From assembly GCA_016207985.1 (NCBI GenBank), contig JACQYX010000203.1, positions 1 through 8,995 on the forward strand: a stretch of 8,995 nucleotides of DNA. The letters run 5' to 3'. This document shows, in pieces, positions 1 through 7,007 of the stretch. The notes beneath the pieces were generated by a model. The model was given only the letters and a program-made list of their open reading frames with translations, was not told the DNA's origin and did no database searches. The first letter of the stretch is position 1. Every line of letters begins with the position of its first letter. The position numbers were made by a program, and so were the translations under genes. Source of the stretch: Ignavibacteriales bacterium (GTDB taxonomy: Bacteria > Bacteroidota > Ignavibacteria > UBA10030 > SZUA-254).

Positions 1-1
1 A

Positions 2-1546
2 TATTTTGCTGTCGATACAGAAGATCGAACGCTTAGCGATGCGATGAAAGGTGCGGATGTATTTTGCGGTGTCTCCGTAAAAGACCTCGTAACGAAAGAG
101 ATGGTAAAATCGATGGCTGATAAACCTATTGTCTTTGCGATGGCAAACCCTGATCCGGAAATTACTTATCCTGATGCCGTAGCTGCCCGAGATGATGTCA
201 TAATGGGCACGGGTCGTTCAGATTATCCGAATCAGGTAAATAATGTTCTTGGCTTTCCATTCATCTTCAGGGGTGCATTAGATATTCGAGCGACACAAAT
301 CAATGATAAGATGAAGGTCGCCGCTTCAATGGCGCTGGCTAAACTTGCTAAAGAAGATATACCCGATTCTGTGGTGCGGGCGTATGGTGGAAAGAAAATT
401 GAGTTTGGCAAAGAGTACATCATACCGAAACCGCTCGATCCACGAGTGTTGTTGTGGGAAGCACCTGCAGTTGCGAAAGCTGCTATGGAAACAGGTGTTG
501 CACGAATTCAAATTAAAGATTTTGAAGCGTATAAAGATTCTCTCGAAGCACGTCTCGGTAAATCTCGTGAAGTGATGAGAGTGTTCATCCACAAGGCGCG
601 AAAATCACCAAAGAAGATCGTGTTTCCTGAAGGTGAAGAAACGAAAATTCTTCGTGCGGCTCAAATTATACTGGATGAAAAGATTGCTCATCCGATTTTG
701 TTAGGAGATCCTAAGGTTATAGAACAAAGAGAAAACGAATTAGGAATCGACGCTGAAGGAATAGAGATTGTCAATCCCACAAAATCACCAAAGTTCAAAG
801 AGTATGTCGCTAAGTTCTATGAATATCGAAAGCGTAAAGGTATCACCCAATTCGATGCTGAACGATTACTCAAAACAAACAATTACTACGGGATGATGAT
901 GGTGCGCGAAGGCGATGCCGATGGATTAATCTCAGGATTAACCCAGCATTATCCCGATACGGTTCGTCCGGCACTCCAAATTATCGGTCACAAAGACGGA
1001 ACCGATGTTGTTGCCGGTTTGTACATGATGATTTTTAAGAATGAGATCATCTTCATTGCAGATGCAACCGTCAACATCGAACCGGATTCTGAACAACTTG
1101 CGCAGATAGCTATGCTGACAGCTGAAAAAGTTCGCCAGTACGATGTCGAGCCGAGAATCGCAATGTTGTCATTCAGTAACTTTGGCAGCACTCATCATCC
1201 GATGTCCGATAAAGTTCGGAAAGCTGTTGAGATAGTAAAGCAGCGTATGCTGAAATTAATGATTGATGGCGAGATGCAAGCCGATACTGCCGTTGTTCCA
1301 GAGATAATTAATGAGATATATCCGTTCAGCACGCTTAAAGGTGGAGCGAACGTTCTTGTATGCCCCGGTTTGACATCGGCAAATATCGCATACAAACTGT
1401 TGGCTCGGCTCGGCGGGGCTACAGCAGTCGGACCGATTCTAATGGGTATCCGAAAACCCGTATACCTATTGATCCCCGGTAACGACGTGACCGATATTGT
1501 TAACATCACTGCGATGGCAGTTCAAGATGCACAATTAACTGAATAA
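2..1546 (+). CDS. maeB: NADP-dependent malic enzyme with C-terminal phosphotransacetylase-like domain, 5' end cut off by the window
   Basis: This enzyme oxidatively decarboxylates malate to pyruvate with reduction of NAD(P)+ in the cytoplasm. The visible part is 514 codons, open from the first bases of the window, so the true start lies upstream. From family knowledge the full protein is about 750 residues, so roughly the first 240 (tyrosine/lysine catalytic part and start of the nucleotide fold) are missing. Numbering from position 2, residues 1-160 are the end of the malic NAD-binding domain, with ANPDPE at about 48-53 and a [17 protein letters not shown] motif at about 69-81. Residues from about 204 to 510 match the phosphate acetyltransferase fold, starting at [10 protein letters not shown] and including [11 protein letters not shown] near the end. 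In MaeB proteins this second domain is not the main catalyst; it is thought to bind acetyl-CoA and regulate activity. The stop is TAA at 1544-1546. The next gene starts 22 nt later, so an operon with the oxidoreductase is likely. Confidence 0.93.
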   Translation, partial: YFAVDTEDRTLSDAMKGADVFCGVSVKDLVTKEMVKSMADKPIVFAMANPDPEITYPDAVAARDDVIMGTGRSDYPNQVNNVLGFPFIFRGALDIRATQINDKMKVAASMALAKLAKEDIPDSVVRAYGGKKIEFGKEYIIPKPLDPRVLLWEAPAVAKAAMETGVARIQIKDFEAYKDSLEARLGKSREVMRVFIHKARKSPKKIVFPEGEETKILRAAQIILDEKIAHPILLGDPKVIEQRENELGIDAEGIEIVNPTKSPKFKEYVAKFYEYRKRKGITQFDAERLLKTNNYYGMMMVREGDADGLISGLTQHYPDTVRPALQIIGHKDGTDVVAGLYMMIFKNEIIFIADATVNIEPDSEQLAQIAMLTAEKVRQYDVEPRIAMLSFSNFGSTHHPMSDKVRKAVEIVKQRMLKLMIDGEMQADTAVVPEIINEIYPFSTLKGGANVLVCPGLTSANIAYKLLARLGGATAVGPILMGIRKPVYLLIPGNDVTDIVNITAMAVQDAQLTE

Positions 1547-1568
1547 CAATAATGAAAAAGGAAAATTA

Positions 1569-1883
1569 ATGGCAATACGCGGAACTGTAAAAATCGACAT
1601 TGAGACATGCAAGGGATGTGAATTATGTGTCGAGGCATGTCCACAGGATAGTCTTGAGATGTCGAAAGAAATCAACAACAAAGGTTATCATTACGCTGTT
1701 CTCGTACAGGATAATTGCACCGGTTGTGTTAATTGCGCCTTAGTTTGTCCGGATGCAGTGATAACAGTGTATCGAGAGACCAAGAAGAAAACTAAGGAAC
1801 CGGTCGCTGTGATCACAAATGTAAAACAGGATATTCGGGTAACGGTAGATAGTTCCGTTCCGAATGGAGGAATTGATGTATGA
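1569..1883 (+). CDS. 2-oxoacid:ferredoxin oxidoreductase delta subunit (2x[4Fe-4S] ferredoxin)
   Basis: This 104-residue protein is a bacterial-type ferredoxin that acts as the electron-transfer subunit of the adjacent 2-oxoacid oxidoreductase, passing electrons from the thiamine-bound intermediate towards free ferredoxin. Two classic CxxCxxCxxxCP motifs are visible, with cysteines at 14, 17, 20, 24 and at 50, 53, 56, 60. Both clusters should therefore be [4Fe-4S]. The C-terminal 40 residues are a lysine-rich then polar tail without further cysteines. The start is supported by AAGGA at 1558-1562, six nt before the ATG. The last codons overlap the alpha gene by ATGA (1880-1883), which suggests translational coupling. 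The equivalent subunit is called KorD or VorD-like in other organisms. The context makes the subunit role nearly certain; the substrate cannot be read from this protein. Confidence 0.93.
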   Translation: MAIRGTVKIDIETCKGCELCVEACPQDSLEMSKEINNKGYHYAVLVQDNCTGCVNCALVCPDAVITVYRETKKKTKEPVAVITNVKQDIRVTVDSSVPNGGIDV

Positions 1884-2962
1884 GAGAAGTCCGTTTAATG
1901 AAGGGAAATGAAGCAGCAGCCGAAGCAGCTATTCGTGCAGGCTGCGATGCATACTTCGGGTATCCAATTACACCTCAATCCGAAATTATCGAGTATCTCT
2001 CAGACCAGGGACGCAAGCGCGGTATGATCGTAATGCAAGTTGAGAGTGAAGTTGCAGCGATCAACATGATCTATGGTGCTGCTGGTGCCGGTGCTCGGAC
2101 TATGAGCTCATCATCAAGCCCCGGCGTGAGTTTGATGCAGGAAGGTCTATCATACATCGCCGCAGCAGAACTTCCATGTCTCCTGATTAATATTAATCGC
2201 GGCGGTCCCGGTCTTGGAACCATACAGCCATCACAGGGTGATTACTTCCAATCTGTTAAAGGTGGTGGTCACGGAGATTATCATCTAATCGTGTTTGCAC
2301 CGGCAAGCGTTCAAGAGATGGCTGATTATGTTTATCTCGGTTTTGATCTTGCCGATAAATACAGAAATCCAGTATTACTTTTAGCCGATGGTGCACTTGG
2401 TCAGATGATGGAAAAGGTAATTTTCCCTGAATACGATCCAAAGCAGCATAAAATTCCTAAACCATGGGCAACCACAGGCAAACCTGCTGCCCGCCCACCG
2501 AATGTTGTAACATCGTTGCATCTCCAATCGGAAGAAATGGAGAAAATCAATTTCCGTCTTCAGAAAAAATATCGGAAGATAGAAAAAAATGAAGTTCGCT
2601 ATGAGCTGATTTCGACCGATGATGCCGAATATCTCCTTATTGCCTACGGTTTGACCGCACGTATCTGTCAGCGTGTTGTTGAAATTGCCCGACAACAGGG
2701 ATTGAAAGTAGGATTAATGCGACCCATTTCACTTTATCCTTTCCCGTATGAAATATTGAACAAATTAGCCGACCAAGTGCTCGGAATTCTCGATGTAGAA
2801 ATGAATGCCGGACAAATGGTCGAGGATGTTCGGCTCGGTGTTAATGGTAAAATTCCGGTTAATTTCTATGGACGTATGGGTGGAATAATTCCAACACCTG
2901 AAGAAATTTTACAGACACTACAAAAAATGATGAAAACAGTTGACGTGAAGGAGAAGGTTTGA
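1880..2962 (+). CDS. vorB: 2-oxoacid:ferredoxin oxidoreductase alpha subunit (VorB/KorA type)
   Basis: The alpha subunit supplies the pyrimidine-binding domain of a thiamine-diphosphate enzyme that converts a 2-oxoacid plus CoA to acyl-CoA, CO2 and reduced ferredoxin. At 360 residues it has the length of the separate alpha subunit, not the roughly 600-residue gamma-alpha fusion found in many bacteria. Visible marks are MKGNEA at 7-12, [10 protein letters not shown] at 27-36, the glutamates in QVESEVAA at about 53-60 (where the family's thiamine-activating glutamate is expected), and [16 protein letters not shown] from about 107. A charged linker near 205-235 leads to the C-terminal transketolase-like domain with RPISLYPFP. 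The start is set by GGAGG at 1866-1870, nine nt before the ATG that overlaps the upstream stop. This subfamily is usually annotated as 3-methyl-2-oxobutanoate oxidoreductase VorB, but it is close to 2-oxoglutarate KorA, and sequence reading alone does not settle the substrate. The frame is intact. Confidence 0.92.
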   Translation: MREVRLMKGNEAAAEAAIRAGCDAYFGYPITPQSEIIEYLSDQGRKRGMIVMQVESEVAAINMIYGAAGAGARTMSSSSSPGVSLMQEGLSYIAAAELPCLLININRGGPGLGTIQPSQGDYFQSVKGGGHGDYHLIVFAPASVQEMADYVYLGFDLADKYRNPVLLLADGALGQMMEKVIFPEYDPKQHKIPKPWATTGKPAARPPNVVTSLHLQSEEMEKINFRLQKKYRKIEKNEVRYELISTDDAEYLLIAYGLTARICQRVVEIARQQGLKVGLMRPISLYPFPYEILNKLADQVLGILDVEMNAGQMVEDVRLGVNGKIPVNFYGRMGGIIPTPEEILQTLQKMMKTVDVKEKV

Positions 2963-2963
2963 T

Positions 2964-3521
2964 ATGCCAGAAGTTCAAATCTCATTAGATGGAATGGAAG
3001 TAGTATGGGGGAAACCCACTACATTGTCCGATACTCGAATGCATTACTGCCCCGGATGCGGACACGGGGTGATTCACAAAGTTTTAATGGAAGTAATTCA
3101 AGAGATGGGGAGTCAGGATAAAACAGTTGGCGTTGCACCGGTCGGTTGTTCGGTAATAGCATACAACTATATGAACGTCGATATGCAAGAAGCCGCACAC
3201 GGGAGAGCGACTGCAGTTGCCACAGGCATCAAACGAGTACTGCCCGATAAACTTGTTTTCACATACCAGGGCGATGGCGATCTTGCAGCGATCGGAACTG
3301 CTGAAACAATCCACTCGTGTAATCGCGGTGAAAATTTTCTAATAATTTTCATTAACAATGCAATCTACGGCATGACTGGTGGGCAGATGGCTCCAACTTC
3401 CTTAGTTGGTATGGTTACAAGTACTACTCCAGAGGGAAGACAAGTTCATACACAGGGACATCCGTTTAAAATAACTGAAATAGTTGCAACGCTGCCCGGA
3501 ACTCATTATGTAACACGATAG
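2964..3521 (+). CDS. 2-oxoacid:ferredoxin oxidoreductase beta subunit, N-terminal part only (interrupted by deletion/frameshift)
   Basis: The beta subunit binds the thiamine diphosphate diphosphate group with Mg2+ and the catalytic-site [4Fe-4S] cluster. The 185 residues present include CPGCGHG at 29-35 and a further cysteine in GCS at 61-63, three of the four expected cluster ligands. The thiamine motif runs from GDGD at 103-106 to NNAIYGMTGGQ from 131. Translation then stops at TAG (3519-3521) right after THYVTR. Family members continue for another 80-90 residues. The missing end is found immediately downstream in a different frame (3521-3685) but lacks about 30-35 residues at the junction, so a simple frameshift does not restore the gene. 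The start follows the alpha stop by one nt, with AAGGAG at 2948-2953 and GAAGG at 2953-2957 as ribosome sites. The neighbouring subunits are intact, which points to a very recent mutation or an assembly error rather than old decay. Confidence 0.85.
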   Translation: MPEVQISLDGMEVVWGKPTTLSDTRMHYCPGCGHGVIHKVLMEVIQEMGSQDKTVGVAPVGCSVIAYNYMNVDMQEAAHGRATAVATGIKRVLPDKLVFTYQGDGDLAAIGTAETIHSCNRGENFLIIFINNAIYGMTGGQMAPTSLVGMVTSTTPEGRQVHTQGHPFKITEIVATLPGTHYVTR

Positions 3522-3685
3522 TATCAAATTGTCCATCTGGATGGAAGATGACACCTGTTCAAGCGAATAAATGGATTGAAGAAAATATGCTCCCATTTTA
3601 TCCACCGGGTGATTTAAAAGTAGACGGGAAACTTATTGAAAAGAAACCAACTCCGACGATAACACAGAAAAAGGAGACAAAATAA
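3521..3685 (+). pseudogene. Displaced C-terminal fragment of the oxidoreductase beta subunit
   Basis: In the frame starting at 3521 the sequence reads VSNCPSGWKMTP, then WIEENMLPFYPPG, and ends with a lysine-rich tail at TAA (3683-3685). This is the recognisable end of the beta subunit family, where a conserved cysteine before a Trp-Lys-Met-Thr-Pro stretch leads into an EENMLPxYP motif. The cysteine in SNCPSGW is probably the fourth cluster ligand, by comparison with archaeal 2-oxoacid:ferredoxin oxidoreductases where the fourth cysteine lies late in the beta chain. The fragment has no start codon or ribosome site of its own at its beginning, so it is unlikely to be translated separately. Its stop overlaps the gamma start by one nt (TAATG), which is the normal operon junction, so this is the native 3' end of the beta gene. 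Confidence 0.85.
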
Positions 3686-4287
3686 TGACACATGAGATTT
3701 TATTTGCAGGTTTCGGTGGGCAAGGTGTGCTTTCAATGGGATCGACTTTAGCTTATGCGAGCTTGATGGAAGGAAAAGAAGTCACTTGGTATCCATCTTA
3801 CGGACCGGAAATGCGGGGCGGCACTGCTAACTGCATTGTGATCGTTTCGGATAAGCGAATCAGTTCACCGATCGTTTCAAAGTTCGATGCATTAATAGCT
3901 ATGAATCAACCTTCGATCGATAAGTTTGAGAAATCATTAAAACCCAACGGAGTTCTAATGTACGATAGCGGGAATATCGTTGTTCCACCGACACGTACCG
4001 ATATAACCATCGCCCCTGTCGATATCGAAACCGAAGTACTCAAACTAAACAATCTGAAAGTTCGCAACATGGTTATGTTAGGTGCATTTCTCGGTATATG
4101 TCAGGTTGTAAATATCGGAGCGGTGGTGAAAGTACTACCCAAAGTTTTCCCCGAGCGTTATCACCATATGTTAAAAATAAATCAAGAAGCGCTCGAGCGT
4201 GGTGAAAAATTAGTGATTTCCCGAAGGGATGCCCGCCTGCCATCTGTCGGGCAGGGATTCCCAGAAGCTGCAACACCATTAGCATAA
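3685..4287 (+). CDS. 2-oxoacid:ferredoxin oxidoreductase gamma subunit
   Basis: The gamma subunit is the catalytic-domain III type of pyruvate/ketoisovalerate oxidoreductases, which helps position CoA and assemble the complex. The 200 residues start with the family signature: GFGGQG at 9-14, then YGPEMRGGTANC at 39-50 and VSDKRISSP at about 54-62. The start has a good ribosome site, AAGGAG at 3671-3676, eight nt upstream, and overlaps the end of the beta reading frame. The body matches the family to about NQEALERGEKLV. After that come about 20 extra residues (SRRDARLPSVGQGFPEAATPLA) encoded by a strikingly GC-rich palindromic patch at 4219-4262, so the C-terminus may be a non-native extension. 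The small downstream gene starts at or just after the stop. The frame is otherwise intact. Confidence 0.93.
   Translation: MTHEILFAGFGGQGVLSMGSTLAYASLMEGKEVTWYPSYGPEMRGGTANCIVIVSDKRISSPIVSKFDALIAMNQPSIDKFEKSLKPNGVLMYDSGNIVVPPTRTDITIAPVDIETEVLKLNNLKVRNMVMLGAFLGICQVVNIGAVVKVLPKVFPERYHHMLKINQEALERGEKLVISRRDARLPSVGQGFPEAATPLA
4219..4262. repeat. GC-rich palindromic patch inside the 3' end of the gamma subunit gene
   Basis: About 30 of these 44 bases are G or C, far above the surrounding genes. It contains several nested inverted repeats: TCCC-GAA-GGGA at 4219-4229, TGCCCG (4230-4235) against CGGGCA (4248-4253), CCTGCC (4236-4241) against GGCAGG (4250-4255), and GGGA (4226-4229) against TCCC (4259-4262). 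Some of these pairings exclude each other. It encodes the part of the gamma protein that goes beyond the usual family end. The structure resembles a small REP-like or other miniature palindromic element that landed in the last codons without breaking the frame. No second full copy is present in this window, so its repeat status is inferred. Confidence 0.45.
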
Positions 4288-4298
4288 TGGAGGAAGGA

Positions 4299-4556
4299 AT
4301 GAATACTAAAAACGAGTGTGCCCATACTTGCAAAGAATTTTGCAACGCATTAGAAATTGCTACTCTGCGAGAGAAAGAAGCGATCATCCAATACGATTCG
4401 CTGCGAGATGAATGTAACTATCCGGACGTGAAAGTAATTCTTAACGAACTTATTATCCAGCGACAGAAATCGATACGCTTATTGGATGAAGCTAAAATAT
4501 TAATCAAGACAAAGTTCGAAGTGCTCGATCAGATTCAGGATGGCTTTAAAACTTGA
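4299..4556 (+). CDS. Small helical protein with CxxxCxxxC, half-ferritin/rubrerythrin-like, function unknown
   Basis: I do not recognise a named family. From the ATG at 4299 the protein has 85 residues. An in-frame ATG at 4287 overlaps the gamma stop, but GGAGG at 4289-4293 sits five nt before 4299 and makes 4299 the better start; the longer form would add four residues. The N-terminus carries cysteines at 7, 11 and 15, an every-fourth-residue spacing that would put them on one face of a helix, and another at 39. Residues 19-65 (LEIATLREKEAIIQYDSL, then PDVKVILNELIIQRQKSIRLL) look like the two-helix half of a ferritin-like or rubrerythrin-like bundle. However, the usual ExxH metal-ligand pair on the second helix is replaced by a QRQKS stretch. 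Its place as the last gene of the oxidoreductase run suggests a role tied to that complex, for example metal or redox handling, but this is only inference. Confidence 0.75.
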   Translation: MNTKNECAHTCKEFCNALEIATLREKEAIIQYDSLRDECNYPDVKVILNELIIQRQKSIRLLDEAKILIKTKFEVLDQIQDGFKT

Positions 4557-4587
4557 AAAAGAATTATCAACATCACTGATCGAAGTT

Positions 4588-4602
4588 CGCTTAATCTAAG
4601 CG
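4588..4602. repeat. Perfect short inverted repeat CGCTTA-ATC-TAAGCG
   Basis: A six-base-pair perfect stem with a three-base loop lies 32 nt after the small protein gene. No run of T follows, so it is not a standard intrinsic terminator. It could be a weak 3'-end-protecting hairpin for the upstream operon or a protein-binding site. Confidence 0.4.
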
Positions 4603-4613
4603 GTATGACGGAA

Positions 4614-4651
4614 AATTTGAAAATAAATGTCATGCTAAATTTATTCAAATT
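4614..4651. repeat. Long AT-rich hairpin between the two gene runs
   Basis: AATTTGA (4614-4620) pairs with TCAAATT (4645-4651), and ATAAAT (4623-4628) with ATTTAT (4639-4644). This gives a 13-base-pair stem with a two-A bulge (4621-4622) and a ten-base loop. It is the strongest non-coding inverted repeat in the window. Being AT-rich, it may act as a bidirectional transcription end signal or as an operator; either is inference. Confidence 0.45.
4617..4645 (+). promoter_or_regulatory. Weak candidate promoter for the 4683-7460 gene run
   Basis: TTGAAA at 4617-4622 and TTTATT at 4640-4645 are separated by 17 nt and resemble sigma-70 -35 and -10 boxes. Transcription would start near 4652, just before the palindrome CTGAAT-CC-ATTCAG at 4655-4668, which would then be an early leader hairpin or operator. 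The match is weak, it lies inside the AT-rich hairpin, and Bacteroidota-type promoters differ from this consensus. Confidence 0.2.
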
Positions 4652-4682
4652 ATTCTGAATCCATTCAGCATTGGAATGAAAG

Positions 4683-5678
4683 ATGCATACCAACAACCAA
4701 ATACTTCAGTATGAATTTAAGCCTCGTATTATCGTCTGGCAGTTGACAACCCGAGATGATACTTGTCCAAATCGATCCGAATTACTTGAACAGCACGAAT
4801 GTCTGCTCATTATCGATAGCATAGCTCGCCTTGCAAAACCGATTGTTATTCTTACAGGTCGCCACATCATCGAACGCCCAGACCTTTCTGAGATTGTAGA
4901 TTACGGAAGTGCCTTAGGTTTGAAAGTGATCATAGAGCTACTGCCGGAGGAAATAACCGATGAAATAATTGAACGTTTTCAAGGTTATGGTACCCGGATC
5001 TTCCGGATAATAATCGATGATCTTATCATTGAAGACATCGATAACAGGTATAAACAAACAGAGTCGTTTTTAAATCTTGAAAGAGCAATTCAACGTTTAA
5101 AGGACAAATCTTTCGAGATACATTTCAGTTATACGATTACCCAGCCGGATATAAGAAAACTATCGTTCAATCTCGACTACGCTTTTCGAACGGCAGCGAG
5201 AGGACTTTATTGTCATCTTCGTTTCGATAAGACTGTTCCAGAAATCTCGATATTCGATGATGAAGTCCAATCATTGGATGAATTCATCGGAAAAATATCG
5301 GAGATGAAAACGTTAGTACCCAACGATATGTATCTTTCGCCCCAGTGTGTTAGATATACTCCCTTTCCTGATGAGCAGGTCGATCTCGATTTTTCCGCTG
5401 TCAGACATCCAAGATGGATTCATCAATGTTTGGCGGGAAAGACGTTCGCATTCATTGATGGAATTGGTCGGGTTTTTGTTTGCAGTGGAATGTGTAAGGA
5501 ATGCGGTAATCTCAGAGATGTAAATTACGACTTCAAGCTTATCTGGATGGATTCGGAAATCATGAACAATTTACGTGAGTATACAAGGTCATGTGTTCAG
5601 ACAAGATTGTTTTTTAAAAGACAAAAAGAATTCAGTACTTACAAAGATCAGATAATCAACGAAAATATTGAGTGGTGA
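4683..5678 (+). CDS. Radical SAM/SPASM-like protein lacking the radical SAM cluster motif
   Basis: The 331 residues follow the layout of the AhbD/NirJ-like radical SAM enzymes that modify haems or peptides. An opening strand, PRIIVWQLT at 14-22, corresponds to the usual xxxFWELT before the cluster motif; a strand KPIVILTG at 52-59 corresponds to the strand before GGEP; and HQCLAGKTFAFIDGIGRVFVC at 247-267 matches the C-terminal SPASM/twitch entry. Further cysteines sit at 271, 274 and 304. The expected CxxxCxxC is absent: after LTTR comes DDTCPNRS with one cysteine (28), and GGEP is replaced by GRHI. It therefore should not bind the SAM-activating [4Fe-4S] cluster, while the C-terminal cysteines could still hold an auxiliary cluster. 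Its frame is clean and it is coupled to the PLP enzyme (three-nt gap), which suggests a functional non-radical role rather than decay. The start at 4683 has only a weak ribosome site (GGAATGAAAG). A named function cannot be assigned. Confidence 0.8.
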   Translation: MHTNNQILQYEFKPRIIVWQLTTRDDTCPNRSELLEQHECLLIIDSIARLAKPIVILTGRHIIERPDLSEIVDYGSALGLKVIIELLPEEITDEIIERFQGYGTRIFRIIIDDLIIEDIDNRYKQTESFLNLERAIQRLKDKSFEIHFSYTITQPDIRKLSFNLDYAFRTAARGLYCHLRFDKTVPEISIFDDEVQSLDEFIGKISEMKTLVPNDMYLSPQCVRYTPFPDEQVDLDFSAVRHPRWIHQCLAGKTFAFIDGIGRVFVCSGMCKECGNLRDVNYDFKLIWMDSEIMNNLREYTRSCVQTRLFFKRQKEFSTYKDQIINENIEW

Positions 5679-5681
5679 ATT

Positions 5682-6989
5682 ATGAAGCAAAGGAAAAAAA
5701 TCGAAAGACATTCACTCGAGACAGGTCTAATACATGGTAAATCAATCTCGAAAAAGTGGGATTTTAGTCATCACCTGGTTCCACCCATTTCATCCTCGTC
5801 GACATTCCGCCTCGAATCCGCTAAGCGGGGTGCACTCGGATTTGCAGAGTTTGCTCATCATGCCGGAAAGGAACCGATAGAGTCTCGTGCCCCTATTTAT
5901 ATTTACGATCGCTTAGGTGAACCGAATAAAGAAATTTTGGAAGAGAACCTCGCAGCAGCCGAAAATGGTGATATCGCTGTTACGTTCTCAACAGGTATGG
6001 CAGCCATCTCGGCTGCGTTTGGCTGTGTCACAGGCTCGGGAGACGAAATAATCGCTCATAACATTCTCTATGGATGTACATACTCGTTACTTACGAACTG
6101 GTATCCGCGGTATAAGATTGCGACAAAATTCGTGGATATGAAAGAGATCAACAATATTAAAAAGAATGTCACACCCCGAACGCGTGTCGTTTATTTTGAG
6201 ACACCTGTGAATCCAACCCTTGATCTGATCGATATTAAAGCGGTTGTTGATGTCGTGAAGCAAGTGAATAAAAGCAGACATAAAACACGTAAGATTTTCG
6301 TCATCATCGATAACACTTTTGCAAGTCCATTCTGCCAGCGTCCGCTTGAGTTGGGTGTTGATTTTGTCATTGCTTCACTCACAAAAAACATTTGCGGCTT
6401 CGGTACGGATATGGGTGGTGTGGTTATCGGACCGAAGTGGAGTTACGACGTGCTACTCCTATACCGTAAAGATTTCGGTGGTGCACTTGCGGCAAAAAGT
6501 GCTTGGCCCCTGCTCGTATATGGTTTGCCAAGTCTTCCAACCCGAATGAGGCAGCAAATGGTAAGTGCTCAAGCTGTTGCGACTTTCCTTGAAAGCGACC
6601 CGCGTGTGAAGTTTGTTAGTTATCCTGGTTTAAAATCGTTTCCACAATATGAATTGGCACGGAGACAAATGAAGGATTACGATGGTAAATTTGCACCCGG
6701 CAGTTTGCTTTACTTCACACTTAAAGGTAAAACACCGAATGTTCGTCATAATAAGGGCGAAAAATTTATCAACTATATTGCGAAGAATGCGTATACAATA
6801 ACGCTCGCTGTGAGTCTCGGTCATATTCGTACGCTAATCGAACACCCAAGCTCGATGACTCACTCCGCTATACCTCTCGAAGATCAGGTGAAAAGCGGCT
6901 TAGAACCCGGGGGTATTCGTCTCTCGATTGGTTTGGAAAAACCAAGCGATATTATTCACGATTTGGCAAAAGCATTGGATAACTTGTAG
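5682..6989 (+). CDS. Trans-sulfuration family PLP enzyme, methionine gamma-lyase-like
   Basis: This cytoplasmic enzyme belongs to the Cys/Met metabolism PLP-dependent family (cystathionine gamma-synthase, beta- and gamma-lyases, methionine gamma-lyase). The PLP lysine is Lys235 in ASLTKN; Asp210 in IIDNTF holds the pyridine nitrogen; Tyr75 and Arg77 in IYIYDRLGEPN contact phosphate across the dimer; Arg413 in GGIRLSIG binds the substrate carboxylate. The residues that mark methionine gamma-lyase appear conserved: LYGCTY at 129-134 gives the Tyr and Cys known as Tyr114 and Cys116 in the Pseudomonas enzyme, and YRKDFGG at 261-267 gives Lys263 and Asp264 at the Lys240/Asp241 positions. It would then split methionine to methanethiol, 2-oxobutyrate and ammonia. 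At 435 residues it is about 35 longer than typical, with an extra stretch around 50-70 (AEFAHHAGKEPIES). The start follows the previous stop by three nt with no strong ribosome site, consistent with coupling. Cystathionine or O-acylhomoserine activity remains possible. Confidence 0.9.
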   Translation: MKQRKKIERHSLETGLIHGKSISKKWDFSHHLVPPISSSSTFRLESAKRGALGFAEFAHHAGKEPIESRAPIYIYDRLGEPNKEILEENLAAAENGDIAVTFSTGMAAISAAFGCVTGSGDEIIAHNILYGCTYSLLTNWYPRYKIATKFVDMKEINNIKKNVTPRTRVVYFETPVNPTLDLIDIKAVVDVVKQVNKSRHKTRKIFVIIDNTFASPFCQRPLELGVDFVIASLTKNICGFGTDMGGVVIGPKWSYDVLLLYRKDFGGALAAKSAWPLLVYGLPSLPTRMRQQMVSAQAVATFLESDPRVKFVSYPGLKSFPQYELARRQMKDYDGKFAPGSLLYFTLKGKTPNVRHNKGEKFINYIAKNAYTITLAVSLGHIRTLIEHPSSMTHSAIPLEDQVKSGLEPGGIRLSIGLEKPSDIIHDLAKALDNL

Positions 6990-7007
6990 TACAAATTGAG
7001 GCAAAGT

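Noticed and set aside
1195..1509. Open frame of about 100 codons on the - strand opposite the malic enzyme gene
   Set aside because: It lies entirely within a well-supported gene on the other strand and has no family features of its own.
3512..3530. Programmed ribosomal frameshift joining the two parts of the beta subunit
   Set aside because: There is no slippery heptamer at the junction, and the family residues between YVTR and SNCPSGW are absent, so a shift alone would not make a complete protein.
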